Shown here in pieces: positions 51,710-61,618 of a stretch of 64,000 bases of DNA. The position numbers and the translations under genes are program-made. The first letter of the stretch is position 1. Each line of letters begins with the position of its first letter. The stretch comes from UBA2040 sp002384725 (GTDB lineage: Bacteria > Bacteroidota > Bacteroidia > Flavobacteriales_D > Crocinitomicaceae), in the NCBI GenBank assembly GCA_963926475.1, contig CAWUXE010000023.1, positions 42,339 through 106,338 of the forward strand. The letters run 5' to 3'. A model generated the notes under the pieces. That model saw only the letters and a program-made list of their open reading frames with translations, was not told the DNA's origin and made no database searches.

Positions 51710-52012
51710 ATGGAGAAGAAATCCTTATCATTGGTAGTTGCGGGTAGAACATACCCTCTTACTGTATCATCTGAAGAACAAGAAAAGGTTCTAGGTGCTG
51801 CAGAAGATATCAATAAGGCCATCAAAGTTCTTAAAGACAATTATGCAGTTAAAGATATGCAAGACTTGCTAGCAATGGCAGCTTTGCAATTGGCGACTAA
51901 ATCAAAATCTGGGGCTCCGCAAACGGCTGCTCCCATTGTTGAAAAAGCTGACTATTCTAAGGTTGAAGAGTCTCTCGGAAAGTTAAATTCTGAGTTAGAC
52001 GAACTTAAATAA
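51710..52012 (+). CDS. zapA: Cell division protein ZapA
   Basis: A 100-residue FtsZ-ring stabiliser. VVAGRTYPLTVSSEEQEKVLGAAEDINKAIKVLKDNYAVKDMQDLLAMAALQLATK fits the ZapA fold: an N-terminal beta-hairpin then a long helix used for tetramer formation. It lies between the coiled-coil gene and rny, a neighbourhood seen repeatedly in Bacteroidota. Confidence 0.9.
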   Translation: MEKKSLSLVVAGRTYPLTVSSEEQEKVLGAAEDINKAIKVLKDNYAVKDMQDLLAMAALQLATKSKSGAPQTAAPIVEKADYSKVEESLGKLNSELDELK

Positions 52013-52064
52013 CCGCATCATTTCATTTCTGAGTCGAGTTCTATAACGCTAAAATATAGGATTT

Positions 52065-53597
52065 ATGAACTTAATTATTGGAATTATTATCGGAGTTGCA
52101 GCAGGTGCTGTTGTTGCTTTCTTACTTCAAAATGTCTTTCTTAAAAAGAAACAGGATCAAATCTTGAAAATCGCTAATGCCGAAGGTGAAGCAATGAAAA
52201 AAGATAAGATTCTTCAGGCGAAAGAGCGTTTTCTGAAACTAAAAGAAGAACACGAATCGAATGCGAAAGATAGAGAACGAAAAATTCAATCTATCGAAGA
52301 CAGAGCAAAACAGAAGGAGAAAACGCTTTCTCAAAAAATCGAAGAAACTTCTCGTAAAGAAAAAGATTTCATAAAAAAACAAGAGCTGTTCGACAGTAAA
52401 TTGGACATCCTTGAAAAGAAACAAGTTGAATTGGACAAGACACAAGAAAAAAGAGTCTTGGAATTGTCTAAATTGAGTGGAATGAGCCAAGAAGAGGCGA
52501 AAACCATGATGATGGAAGCGATGAAAGATGAAGCCCGAACTGGTGCAATGTCTCACATCAAAGAAATCATGGAGGAAGCAAACTTGAACGCTACGAAAGA
52601 AGCTAAGAAAATTGTAATCCAAACTATTCAAAGAGTTGCACAAGAGCAAACGATTGAAAACGCCGTTTCTATTTTCAATATAGAAAATGATGATGTGAAA
52701 GGTCGAATTATCGGTCGTGAAGGACGTAACATTCGCGCGATTGAAGCAGCAACTGGGGTTGAAATTGTTGTAGATGATACACCTGAAGCAATAATCCTTT
52801 CTTGTTTCGATCCTATTCGCAGAGAAATTGCTCGTTTGTCTTTACACCAATTGGTTTCCGACGGACGTATTCACCCAGCGCGTGTTGAAGAGGTCGTTGC
52901 AAAAACGAAAAAACAACTCGACGAAGAAATTGCGGAAACTGGTAAACGAACATGTATCGATCTCGGTATTCACGGCCTGCATCCTGAATTGATGCGTATG
53001 ATAGGACGAATGAAGTACCGTTCTTCTTACGGACAAAACTTATTGCAACACTCTCGTGAAGTCGCGAATATGTGTGCTATCATGGCCGCTGAATTAGGTC
53101 AGAACGTTAAAGTAGCAAAACGTGCAGGTTTACTTCATGATATTGGAAAAGTGCCAGACGAAGAGCCAGAATTGCCACATGCTATTTTGGGAATGAAAAT
53201 CGCAGAGAAGTATGGTGAAAAACCAGATGTTCTCAATGCAATTGGAGCCCACCACGACGAAATTGAAATGACATCAATGATTGCACCTATTGTTCAAGTT
53301 TGTGATTCCATTTCAGGAGCGCGTCCAGGAGCACGACGTGAAATCGTAGAATCGTATATCAAACGTATTAAGGAATTGGAAAGCTTAGCTTTGGCCTATG
53401 ACGGTGTGAGCAGTGCATTTGCGCTTCAAGCGGGACGTGAATTGCGCGTCATGGTAGAAAGTGAGCAAGTAACCGATCTTAAGGCAGACGAATTGTCGTT
53501 CGCTATCTCTCAGCAGATTCAAACGGAAATGACCTATCCGGGTCAAGTGAAGGTGACTGTTATTCGTGAGAAAAGAGCGGTGAATTACGCAAAATAG
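52065..53597 (+). CDS. rny: Ribonuclease Y
   Basis: Membrane-tethered endoribonuclease of 510 residues that begins mRNA decay. It has an N-terminal helix (about residues 3-25), a long coiled coil, a KH domain (GRIIGREGRNIRAIEAATGVEIVVDDTPEAIILSCFDPIRREIAR near residue 210), and an HD domain with LLQHSREVANMCAIMAAELG, LLHDIGKVPDEEPELPHA (metal His/Asp) and AIGAHHDEIE. All family motifs are intact. It starts 52 bases after zapA in the same direction and probably belongs to the same transcript. Confidence 0.97.
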   Translation: MNLIIGIIIGVAAGAVVAFLLQNVFLKKKQDQILKIANAEGEAMKKDKILQAKERFLKLKEEHESNAKDRERKIQSIEDRAKQKEKTLSQKIEETSRKEKDFIKKQELFDSKLDILEKKQVELDKTQEKRVLELSKLSGMSQEEAKTMMMEAMKDEARTGAMSHIKEIMEEANLNATKEAKKIVIQTIQRVAQEQTIENAVSIFNIENDDVKGRIIGREGRNIRAIEAATGVEIVVDDTPEAIILSCFDPIRREIARLSLHQLVSDGRIHPARVEEVVAKTKKQLDEEIAETGKRTCIDLGIHGLHPELMRMIGRMKYRSSYGQNLLQHSREVANMCAIMAAELGQNVKVAKRAGLLHDIGKVPDEEPELPHAILGMKIAEKYGEKPDVLNAIGAHHDEIEMTSMIAPIVQVCDSISGARPGARREIVESYIKRIKELESLALAYDGVSSAFALQAGRELRVMVESEQVTDLKADELSFAISQQIQTEMTYPGQVKVTVIREKRAVNYAK

Positions 53598-53709
53598 CCA
53601 AACGTTTTAGTAAGCTATTAAAAGTCAAGAGCGCATAAGTATTCGAAGTTGACGTGTATCGTCTGAGTTTTCTCATCAATTTTGCTGGATAAAACAACGA
53701 AACATTGTA

Positions 53710-54993
53710 ATGACAGGAATAAAAAATATTCTGAAAGGTGATTTCGTAAAGTCCGTTGCTGTGTTGATGACAGGCACGGTATTGGCTCAAGTAATAAGCT
53801 ATGCTCTTTGGCCGATTATTGCTGATTATTACAACCAGTCTCAAATGGCTGATTTCAACCTGTACATGCGGGTAATCAGTTTCATTGGAGCTCTTGCTAC
53901 CGCACGTTTCGAAATGTCTCTTCCTTTACCAAAAAGCGATTCGCATTCCTTTTTACTGTTTAGACTTTCCTTAAAAATCGCGATGATTACCCTGTTGATC
54001 TCAGGAATAGCTGGGTTGGTTTATTTTTGGGTTGTCTCTGGCACTTTCAATTACTTCCTTTTCGGTCTGCTCTCATTGTTGAGTGCGTTTTTCGTCGTTT
54101 TCATTAATCTGGGCACCAATTGGTCCATACGAAAAGGTCAGTTTTCAAGAATTTCGTATTCGAGAATTACGAATTCTGTTGTTTCGAATTCGCTACGGCT
54201 TGGTTTTGGACTATTGCATTGGGGTAGCTTCGGAATCATCTTCGCATCTCTTTTGGGGTATTTTGCCTCCAGTTTGGGTTTTGTGAAGGATTTTTTATCG
54301 AATAACATTCTATACAAACATCTTAAGTCCAAACGAAAAACGTTTGCTTTGGCAACGGAATATCGAGAATTTCCTCTTGTTAGTTTGCCGCATGTCTTAA
54401 TCGATTTGGGACGTGATTTATTGGTCGCGTTCATGATCATCTACTTCTTCGGAAAAGATGTTTTCGGATCGTATGGATTTTCTCTGATGATGTTGAGCGT
54501 TCCTATAGCGATTATTGGACAAGCAATTAGCCAAGTGTTTTTTAAACAATGCTCAGAAATTGTGAACAGAGGCGAGGCGGTAGAACCTTTGTTGATTCAA
54601 ACGATGAAGACATTGATTGCCCTTTCAATTGTCCCTTTTGCAATTCTGTTTTTCTGGGGAGAACCCATTTTCACCTTTGTTTTCGATGCCGAATGGACCC
54701 TAGCGGGACGTTTATCAGAAATAATGGCAGTTTATATGTTTTTCAATTTCGTGATTTCACCCATTTCTAATTTGCCCATAATTTTAAATAGACAACGTGC
54801 CTACCTTATCCTCGGAATTGTAAATACCAGCATTCAGTTGTTCTTTTTGGGCCTGTTGCCTTTTTGGGTGGACCGAAGCCTGGAAAATTTCGAATCCATT
54901 TTATGGGGAATGTCCATAGCTCAATCTGTCCTCCTTATTTACACCTCTTTTCTATTCATTAAATTTGCTCGCAATGGTCGAAAAATGGTATAA
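53710..54993 (+). CDS. Oligosaccharide flippase family protein (Wzx-like)
   Basis: A 427-residue MATE/MOP-fold membrane protein with about 12 helices. VLAQVISYALWPIIADYYN, RFEMSLPLPKSDSHSFLLFRL, and YSRITNSVVSNSLRLGFGLLHWG match the polysaccharide biosynthesis protein family that flips undecaprenyl-linked repeat units across the inner membrane. The next gene overlaps it by 20 bases. It opens the polysaccharide locus. Confidence 0.9.
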   Translation: MTGIKNILKGDFVKSVAVLMTGTVLAQVISYALWPIIADYYNQSQMADFNLYMRVISFIGALATARFEMSLPLPKSDSHSFLLFRLSLKIAMITLLISGIAGLVYFWVVSGTFNYFLFGLLSLLSAFFVVFINLGTNWSIRKGQFSRISYSRITNSVVSNSLRLGFGLLHWGSFGIIFASLLGYFASSLGFVKDFLSNNILYKHLKSKRKTFALATEYREFPLVSLPHVLIDLGRDLLVAFMIIYFFGKDVFGSYGFSLMMLSVPIAIIGQAISQVFFKQCSEIVNRGEAVEPLLIQTMKTLIALSIVPFAILFFWGEPIFTFVFDAEWTLAGRLSEIMAVYMFFNFVISPISNLPIILNRQRAYLILGIVNTSIQLFFLGLLPFWVDRSLENFESILWGMSIAQSVLLIYTSFLFIKFARNGRKMV

Positions 54994-56260
54994 CAGATTT
55001 TTGTGGGTAGAACCAAAAGAGATAGCTCCAACAAAAGCGGATTTCGCCTTGTTATATGTCACATTAATTACAACTCTTTTTGTCCCATATATTCCCGTAA
55101 ACGCATCTTTTTTTCTTTCTTTAGAAGAGGTTTTTGTTGGTATGATAGCAGTTCGTTTACTTATAAAGCGATTTTTTTGGTTAGACAAATTTGTTGTGAT
55201 TTTGATGCTCTTCGCTGGCTTTATCTTTTTGTCAATTCTCATTAATTCTCATCGAACGGAACTTCGCGAGTATTTTGAATTATACAAAATCTTTAAAATA
55301 GGAATTCTATACCTGTTTTCTATTTTCCTTTTTCTTGGAAGTAAAAAGATATCAGGTATTGTAAAATTTGTCAACGTCATCTTTGTTTTGTTGGTGGCTT
55401 TCAATTTCCTTCACTATTTTAATGTGTGGCATTTCAATGAAAATGTCACGATTTTATTCGATTCAGACCAACGAGACACGCTTTATTTTGGATTAAATTC
55501 ATTAGGTCTGCCAGCGGCAAAAAGAATGATTGGCACCATGGGGAATCCAAACGACAATGCAATTCTTTTCCTCTTATTTTTCGCGTTTTATCAGTCTAGA
55601 CTGACAGTTTTAAATTCGAAAAACAAGTCGTTTTTTGTATACAAATTAATGTTTCTCTTAGCAACTTTAATGGTTTTGTTGTGTCAATCTAGAACAGGTA
55701 TTTTAATTGGCGTAGTGGTCTATATTGTTGGACTTTTTCAGAGGAAACTCACAAAGGATGTGCTTTATGAATTATTGATTATTGGACTAGCAGTCGTCTT
55801 AATGTTTATAATAAGTAGTAATTCTCTTCAGTATCTAGCGAATACAAAACTGCGTCTCCAAGATAATTCTGCCGTCATGGGAAGATGGGAAGTTGCGAAA
55901 AAACTGTTCGGGATGTGGACCGAAAAACCAATTTTCGGATACGGCCCCAACAAAACGTATATGTACGGGAACAAGATTTATCCTGAGAATGAATATTTGT
56001 TTCACATTTGGCGATATGGAATTATGGGCTTAATCTTGTACTGTCTGGTGCTCTGGTATATTCTTTTAAAATTTTTAAGGGAAAAAGTAAAAATGCCCTT
56101 GTATGTATGTGTGATTGTTGTATTTTCCTTTGCCGCATTATCGAACTTGCCGGTCATGAATCCAAAGTTTAGTTTTATTTTTGCTCTTGTGGCAGGATTT
56201 TCAACTTGTCAATATTATATTCAAAAACGTCAAAAAAATGAATATGTGGAAACGGATTAA
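54974..56260 (+). CDS. O-antigen ligase/polymerase family membrane protein
   Basis: A 428-residue polytopic protein from the ATG at 54974 (an earlier TTG is possible). About 11 helices are seen. The central loop IGTMGNPNDNAILFLLFFAF and the region WTEKPIFGYGPNKTYMYGN ... YPENEYLFHIWRYGIMGLIL are typical of the Wzy/WaaL superfamily, with the key extracytoplasmic loop in the C-terminal half. It may polymerise repeat units or ligate them to a lipid. The next gene starts within its 3' end. Confidence 0.85.
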   Translation: MVEKWYNRFLWVEPKEIAPTKADFALLYVTLITTLFVPYIPVNASFFLSLEEVFVGMIAVRLLIKRFFWLDKFVVILMLFAGFIFLSILINSHRTELREYFELYKIFKIGILYLFSIFLFLGSKKISGIVKFVNVIFVLLVAFNFLHYFNVWHFNENVTILFDSDQRDTLYFGLNSLGLPAAKRMIGTMGNPNDNAILFLLFFAFYQSRLTVLNSKNKSFFVYKLMFLLATLMVLLCQSRTGILIGVVVYIVGLFQRKLTKDVLYELLIIGLAVVLMFIISSNSLQYLANTKLRLQDNSAVMGRWEVAKKLFGMWTEKPIFGYGPNKTYMYGNKIYPENEYLFHIWRYGIMGLILYCLVLWYILLKFLREKVKMPLYVCVIVVFSFAALSNLPVMNPKFSFIFALVAGFSTCQYYIQKRQKNEYVETD

Positions 56261-56819
56261 GGCGGGATTCAATTACCGAATAGCGAAGTTTTTTCATCCT
56301 TGGTCGAAGCCGAGAATGTTACAGTATTCGAAGAATTTCCAAAGTGAAAAAGTTGAAAATTTACGAATCGGCAACTCCACCTTCATTGATTCTGCACAAA
56401 ATTTAATATTGGACAATAACGTTTACATTGGTCATCACAACTTTATTGAAGCGAGCAATGGGGTAACCATAGGAAAAGGATGTCAAATCACGTCATTTGT
56501 TTCAATTTCGACGCATTCAAGCCATATTTCTATTCGATTATATGGTTCAAACTACGGTAAAGCAAAAGATCATGTTGGTTATTTGAACGGGGCAATCGAA
56601 ATAGGCGACTTTACCTTTGTAGGGCCCCATTCCGTAATTATGCCAAATACTAAAATAGGTAAAGGTTGTATCGTTTCTGCTTTTTCATATGTCAAAGGTG
56701 AATTTCCTGATGGCGCAGTTATTTCTGGAAATCCAGCTACAATTATTAAAAATGTAGCCGAAATTGATGAAGCATTTCTCAACGAACATCCAGAATTAAG
56801 AAAGCATTATTTGAAATAA
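56238..56819 (+). CDS. Acyltransferase with left-handed beta-helix (hexapeptide) fold
   Basis: A 193-residue enzyme starting at the ATG at 56238 (56244 also possible). Hexapeptide repeats fill most of it: NLRIGNSTFIDSAQN, DNNVYIGHHNFIEASNGVTIGKGCQI, IGDFTFVGPHSVIMPNTKIGKGCIVSAFSYV, and the exit PDGAVISGNPATIIKN. Such enzymes add acetyl groups to sugars from acetyl-CoA. It overlaps the upstream ligase/polymerase gene by 23 bases and is one base from the next gene. Confidence 0.9.
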   Translation: MNMWKRIKAGFNYRIAKFFHPWSKPRMLQYSKNFQSEKVENLRIGNSTFIDSAQNLILDNNVYIGHHNFIEASNGVTIGKGCQITSFVSISTHSSHISIRLYGSNYGKAKDHVGYLNGAIEIGDFTFVGPHSVIMPNTKIGKGCIVSAFSYVKGEFPDGAVISGNPATIIKNVAEIDEAFLNEHPELRKHYLK

Positions 56820-56820
56820 T

Positions 56821-57204
56821 ATGGATTACAAATTCCTATACGCCAACATTGCACACCCTGAAGGTAAAGTCAGCTTAAAATTGGGCTCCACCAAAATGGC
56901 GAAAGGTTATTTGAAGTACTATAATCATCGATCTCCTAAACGCGCGTTTTTGAAGAATAAAAAATTCAATATTGCCGCGATTAACTTACAGGGATTTGAA
57001 AATGAGCTGGTTTATCTTTCAACAGTTAAAGGAAAAAACTCAGCCGACTATTTTGCCCGCAAATGTCAAATAATGGGCTACACTTTTTCTCAGTTCAATC
57101 CAAATGAATATATCGAAGACAGTCATGCCATTCATTTATCGGCAAGTGAGCGGCAAGGAATTGTGTACACACTTCGTGTTAAAATGAAAGGAAACAGCAA
57201 GTAA
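56821..57204 (+). CDS. Unknown protein within the polysaccharide locus
   Basis: A 127-residue soluble, basic protein (DYKFLYANIAHPEGKVS, AINLQGFENELVYLSTVKGK, QIMGYTFSQFNPNEYIEDSH). I cannot assign a family. There are no membrane segments or clear catalytic motifs. It starts one base after the acetyltransferase and its stop overlaps the next start (TAATG), so it is translated as part of the locus. Its conserved placement would be the best clue to function. Confidence 0.75.
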   Translation: MDYKFLYANIAHPEGKVSLKLGSTKMAKGYLKYYNHRSPKRAFLKNKKFNIAAINLQGFENELVYLSTVKGKNSADYFARKCQIMGYTFSQFNPNEYIEDSHAIHLSASERQGIVYTLRVKMKGNSK

Positions 57205-58235
57205 TGAAGAAATTACTCATTATAGGCACAGATACCATTCATACGTACAATTATATTGCGCTCATCGAAGATTATTTCGAGGATATTTTACTTATTACTG
57301 ATGTTATAAAAAAGGAAGAAAAGGTAAAAGCAGTTACCGTAGATTTTACTCTGAAACCTGCCAACCTTTTCAAAACACCAAAGAAAATCAAGAAGATTGT
57401 CGATGATTTCAATCCGGATGTAGTTCATATTCATCAAGCCAATAGTGTTGCTTTCTTTTTACTTTTTTCTGGTGTTGGAAAAAAGTATCCGACCGTTCTT
57501 ACCGCTTGGGGAAGCGATATACTAGTGGTTCCCAAAAAGAGTTGGTTACTGAAGAAAATGGTGCAATACAATTTGAGTAAAGCAAAGTATTTCACATCCG
57601 ATTCACAATTCATGGTGGATGAAATGATGGATCTGAGTAGTAAAGTCAAAAAGGTACTCATTGCCAACTTCGGTATAAATGTAGATGTACAAGATGTGCC
57701 AAAAGAGAATATTATTTATTCGAATCGACTGCACAAACCGCTCTATAACATTGACAAGATAATTGGTAGTTTCGCTGACTTTTCGAAAGAAAAAGAAGAG
57801 TGGAAATTAGTGATAGGGGCGACTGGCGAATCAACCGAAGCATTGAAAGCGAAAGTCACACAAATGAAACTCGACGATAGAATAACCTTCGTCGGTTGGG
57901 TGAACAAAGAAGTGAATGCTTCGTGGTATTCCAAAGCAAAAATTTGGGTCTCCATTCCAGATTCAGACGCCACGTCAATTAGCCTTTTGGAAGCAATGGC
58001 GTGTGGATGTATTCCTGTTGTTTCTGACTTACCTGCAAATCATGAATGGGTGCAGGACAATGTAAACGGAATTATCGCCGCAAAAAACGAAGAAAATTTC
58101 TTTCAACGTGCTTTGCAAATCGATGCTGCAAAAGCAATCGTACTCAATAAGAAAAGAATAGAAAAAGACGGTTTGAAATCGGCGAACAAACAGAAGTTTA
58201 TTAACCTCTACAACGAAATACTCCAAGGTGAATAA
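57204..58235 (+). CDS. Family 4-type glycosyltransferase
   Basis: A GT-B glycosyltransferase of 343 residues. The N-terminal Rossmann half (KKLLIIGTDTIHTYNYIALIEDYF, DVVHIHQANSVAFFLLFSG, VLTAWGSDILVVPKKSW) binds the acceptor. The C-terminal half has SNRLHKPLYNID, LVIGATGES, and ISLLEAMACGCIPVVSDLPANHEWV, with the EAMACG donor motif. It probably uses a nucleotide sugar to extend the repeat unit. It overlaps the next gene by 8 bases. Confidence 0.92.
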   Translation: MKKLLIIGTDTIHTYNYIALIEDYFEDILLITDVIKKEEKVKAVTVDFTLKPANLFKTPKKIKKIVDDFNPDVVHIHQANSVAFFLLFSGVGKKYPTVLTAWGSDILVVPKKSWLLKKMVQYNLSKAKYFTSDSQFMVDEMMDLSSKVKKVLIANFGINVDVQDVPKENIIYSNRLHKPLYNIDKIIGSFADFSKEKEEWKLVIGATGESTEALKAKVTQMKLDDRITFVGWVNKEVNASWYSKAKIWVSIPDSDATSISLLEAMACGCIPVVSDLPANHEWVQDNVNGIIAAKNEENFFQRALQIDAAKAIVLNKKRIEKDGLKSANKQKFINLYNEILQGE

Positions 58236-59343
58236 ATCTGTTTGCCATATCACCAATCTTCATTCTTGGAACGATACGCGTATCTTCTACAAGGAATGCA
58301 TCGCATTGTCTGAAGCCGGATATGATGTTTCCTTCGTTGCCCCAAATGCTGAGGAAAAAACAGAAAATGGTGTCAAGATATTGTCTGTTTCGAATCCTTC
58401 ACAAAGTCGACTGAAACGAGCGACTAGTGTAGCTTTTAAAGTTTTTCGAAAAGGATTAAAAACGAAAGCAAAAGTCATCCATTTTCACGATCCAGAATTG
58501 ATTTGGGTCGGTATTCTCTTTCGAATTTTTGGACGAAAGGTGATTTTCGACGTGCATGAAAATGTACTTGCGCAAATTGAAGATAAAGAATGGCTTCGTT
58601 TCAGAGGAGTCGTGAAATTGATGTATGGTTTTTCTGAACATTTGGCCGCCAAATTATTCTATATCGTCATAGCTGAAAATTCGTATGAAGAAATTTTCAA
58701 GGGTCGAACAAATAAAATCACGAAGGTTTTAAACTTTCCAGATATTGAAAAATTCAAAGGTTTAAAGAAAAAATCGGGGGGGAAAGGAATTCTTTACGTT
58801 GGCGTTGTTACAGAATCTAGAGCCATTATTGAGATTTTCCAGGCTCTAAAAATTCTACAGGATAAAAATATTGATTTCATATTTCACTGTGTTGGGGGTG
58901 TGTGGGAACCGACACAAAAATTGATCGATAATTCTCCAATTTATCAAGAAGTAAAAGACAAGGTGACATTTTATGGACGACTTCCCATTTACGAAGCGTA
59001 TCAACTTGCCGATAAATGTGCGATGGGAATTTCTATTTTACACCCCATGCCGAATTATTTGCGGTCGTATTCTACAAAAATTTTTGAGTATATGGCGATA
59101 GGATTACCTTTCGTCGTTTCCGATTTTGAGTTGTATAGCTTCGTGAAAGAAAAAGAGCTCGGTTTGTGTGTCGATCCGGAGAGTCCAGAACAAATTGCCG
59201 AAGCTTTTGAAACTATTTTGGAAGGAAAGATCGATATTGAAGCGATGACTGCTCGAGGTAAAGAAGTAGTTGAAAAAGAGTACTCCTGGAATGCCCAGAA
59301 AAAGAATTTATTAGAATTGTACAGTCAGATTTTTAGCAAATGA
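58228..59343 (+). CDS. Family 4-type glycosyltransferase (GTG start)
   Basis: A GT-B glycosyltransferase of 371 residues. The start is GTG at 58228, inside the end of the upstream gene; translation is MNKSVCHITNLHSWNDTRIFYKEC. Motifs: FHDPELIWVGILFRIFGRKVIFDVHEN, GILYVGVVTESRAIIEI, FYGRLPIYEAYQLADKCAMGISIL, and TKIFEYMAIGLPFVVSDFELYSFV with the donor Glu region. The stop codon TGA overlaps the next start (ATGA). Confidence 0.92.
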   Translation: MNKSVCHITNLHSWNDTRIFYKECIALSEAGYDVSFVAPNAEEKTENGVKILSVSNPSQSRLKRATSVAFKVFRKGLKTKAKVIHFHDPELIWVGILFRIFGRKVIFDVHENVLAQIEDKEWLRFRGVVKLMYGFSEHLAAKLFYIVIAENSYEEIFKGRTNKITKVLNFPDIEKFKGLKKKSGGKGILYVGVVTESRAIIEIFQALKILQDKNIDFIFHCVGGVWEPTQKLIDNSPIYQEVKDKVTFYGRLPIYEAYQLADKCAMGISILHPMPNYLRSYSTKIFEYMAIGLPFVVSDFELYSFVKEKELGLCVDPESPEQIAEAFETILEGKIDIEAMTARGKEVVEKEYSWNAQKKNLLELYSQIFSK

Positions 59344-60575
59344 AACAGTTGACTTTTTTCAGCTTAAATATACTCGAATGTGTGTTCGCGGGATTGTTTT
59401 TTGTGCTCATTTTATTTCCAAAATTTACAGCACTCTACATTGGGGTAATGATTTTGACCGTCGTGTATGCTTACGTTAAAAAGCAAATAAAATTCCAATT
59501 TTCCTTTGGCGCAATTGGTTTCGTTTTGCTGTACCTCGCTTATCTAATCGGCGTAATATGGACGCAAGATCCGAAACAGGCGAATTTCTACGTCGTCAAT
59601 AAATTGGCTTTTGTGATTTTTCCTTTTCTTCTAGCTATAAAGAAGAAAAATGGTTTCAAACTAAACATCGTGCTATGGGGCTTGATAATAGTCACTTTAA
59701 TCACCTTTGTTTATGGAGTATTGAAAGGAATTCCTTGTTTTTGGACTCATCGATCAATCCAATATTGCTTCATGAGAGGATATTTGTATCCGACTATTCA
59801 TCCAACGTACATGACTGTTTTCGTTCAGTTTTCTATAATTGCATTGTTTCGATTATATGCCCACAAAGAAATTAAAAAGCGTGGGTTTTATCTGTTAACA
59901 AGCATTTTCGTATTGTACACTTTGCTTTTGATGTCACTTTCAGGAATTTTGTTTTTAGTGTTTATGATTTTCTGCTACGTGATTTGTAAGGCTTGGTACA
60001 GGTTCAATCGAAAATTAATTCTACTCGGCATACCGGTATTATTACTTTCTCTTTTCTTTATTTTGTCGCATATTCCGTATTTGAAAAAGGATATCGACAC
60101 GACGAAAATAGCATTGAATCACTATTTTAATTCACCATCACAATTCATAAATGAATTGCCAGCTCAACCTTCTGGATCTGAAGTTCGCTTGGTTATGTGG
60201 ACGGTTTCTTGTGATGAAATCTCAAAACACCCCATGGGAATTGGTACAGGAAACGTAGATATATATTTGGGAAAAAATTTACGAGATCGAGGAATGAATT
60301 GGGTTGCCGATCAGCAGTACAATCCGCACAATCAGTTTCTGCAAACCACTCTAGAAGTTGGTTTTTTGGGTGGTCTTTTCTTACTTTTAATTGTCATTTT
60401 GGGATTTATCGACGCCAAACGAATCAAAAGTTGGGCCTTGTTTTTCTTGTTCACAAGTTTGCTCCTTAATTCCTGTTTCGAATCGATGCTCCAACACCAA
60501 TCTGGAATTATTTTCTTCCCTTTTGTTTACATGATGTATCTGATAGATTTCAACTCAAATAAACGACTAGCATGA
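59340..60575 (+). CDS. O-antigen ligase/polymerase family membrane protein, second copy
   Basis: A 411-residue polytopic protein with about 11 helices. The loop segments CFMRGYLYPTIHPTYMTVFVQF and HPMGIGTGNVDIYLGKNL ... YNPHNQFLQTTLEVGFLGGLFL mark the Wzy_C/WaaL superfamily, with the PHNQFLQ loop near residue 323 being very typical. This is the second such gene in the locus; one may be the polymerase and the other the ligase. It overlaps both neighbours by four bases (ATGA). Confidence 0.88.
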   Translation: MKQLTFFSLNILECVFAGLFFVLILFPKFTALYIGVMILTVVYAYVKKQIKFQFSFGAIGFVLLYLAYLIGVIWTQDPKQANFYVVNKLAFVIFPFLLAIKKKNGFKLNIVLWGLIIVTLITFVYGVLKGIPCFWTHRSIQYCFMRGYLYPTIHPTYMTVFVQFSIIALFRLYAHKEIKKRGFYLLTSIFVLYTLLLMSLSGILFLVFMIFCYVICKAWYRFNRKLILLGIPVLLLSLFFILSHIPYLKKDIDTTKIALNHYFNSPSQFINELPAQPSGSEVRLVMWTVSCDEISKHPMGIGTGNVDIYLGKNLRDRGMNWVADQQYNPHNQFLQTTLEVGFLGGLFLLLIVILGFIDAKRIKSWALFFLFTSLLLNSCFESMLQHQSGIIFFPFVYMMYLIDFNSNKRLA

Positions 60576-61582
60576 TGAAACGTATTTCTGTGGTGGTTAT
60601 TTGTCGGAATGAAGTTCGTAACATTCAAGAATGCATCGAAGCAATTTATGCCTCAGAAGTGGAGGATAATGTGCAACTAAATGTTTTCATCGTTGATGGA
60701 ATGAGCGATGATGGAACTAGAGAAAAAATCGCTGCGTTACGAGCCGATTTTCCAACGCTGAGAATTATTGATAATGTGGAACAATTGACTCCATATGCAT
60801 TCAATTTAGGCATTCATGCAGCGGATTACGATTATATTCAGATCGTTGGTGCTCGACATATTCTATCTGCGAATTACGTTCAAAAATGTCTCGACAAACT
60901 GGATTCAGATTCCTCTGCGTGGTGCGTTGGAGGTCGAATAGAAAATGAGTATTTAAATGAAAACGGAAAAGTAATTGCCACGGCCATGGGAACGCCTCTT
61001 GGTATGGGGATTGGAAATTTTAGAACCTTGAACGCTTCTGGGTATATCGATACGGTAACTAGTCCAATGTACCCGAGGTTTGTTTTCGAAAAAATCGGTT
61101 ATTTTGATGAAGACCTGATTAGAAACCAAGACGATGACTTTAATTTTCGGGTAAGCAAAGCAGGAGGGAAGATCTATTTTGAAAATGATATTCAATTGAC
61201 TTATTACGTTCGAGGTACTTATCCTGGACTTTGGCGACAGTTTTTTCAATATGGATACTGGAAAGTATTTGTGAATAAGAAACACAAAGCAGTGACCACC
61301 ATGCGTCAATTGGTTCCGCCCGCTTTTGTTGGGTATCTGCTGTTGGCATTTCTGTTCTCCTGGTTTTTACCTGTTCTTGCTTTACCACTTTTGTTTTATT
61401 TGGGATTGGTGTCGTGCGTTTCTTTCATTTTGTCTGCCAAAGAAAAATTACCGATATCAGAATTAATATTAACCTTTTTCATTTTGCACGTCAGTTATGG
61501 TCTCGGCTACCTGAAAGGTATATGGGAGTTCCTTCTTTTAAAGAAAAAACCATCCAACAAGCAAAAACGTTTATCGAGATAA
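60572..61582 (+). CDS. Family 2 glycosyltransferase (ExoA-like)
   Basis: A 336-residue GT-A glycosyltransferase with C-terminal membrane helices. ISVVVICRNEVRNIQECIEAIYAS and VFIVDGMSDDGTREKIAAL open the nucleotide-binding domain, YIQIVGARHILSANYV stands at the DxD position, and IGYFDEDLIRNQDDDFNFRVSKAGG is the acceptor motif. The last 90 residues contain two to three helices, as in ExoA-type enzymes. It starts within the stop of the preceding gene. Confidence 0.91.
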   Translation: MMKRISVVVICRNEVRNIQECIEAIYASEVEDNVQLNVFIVDGMSDDGTREKIAALRADFPTLRIIDNVEQLTPYAFNLGIHAADYDYIQIVGARHILSANYVQKCLDKLDSDSSAWCVGGRIENEYLNENGKVIATAMGTPLGMGIGNFRTLNASGYIDTVTSPMYPRFVFEKIGYFDEDLIRNQDDDFNFRVSKAGGKIYFENDIQLTYYVRGTYPGLWRQFFQYGYWKVFVNKKHKAVTTMRQLVPPAFVGYLLLAFLFSWFLPVLALPLLFYLGLVSCVSFILSAKEKLPISELILTFFILHVSYGLGYLKGIWEFLLLKKKPSNKQKRLSR

Positions 61583-61618
61583 TATGTACTTTCGTTGTCT
61601 CTAAATTCAACACAAAAC

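Noticed and set aside
53597..53710. Terminator or RNA gene between rny and the flippase gene
   Set aside because: The 112-base gap has no convincing hairpin with a T run and no recognisable RNA fold.
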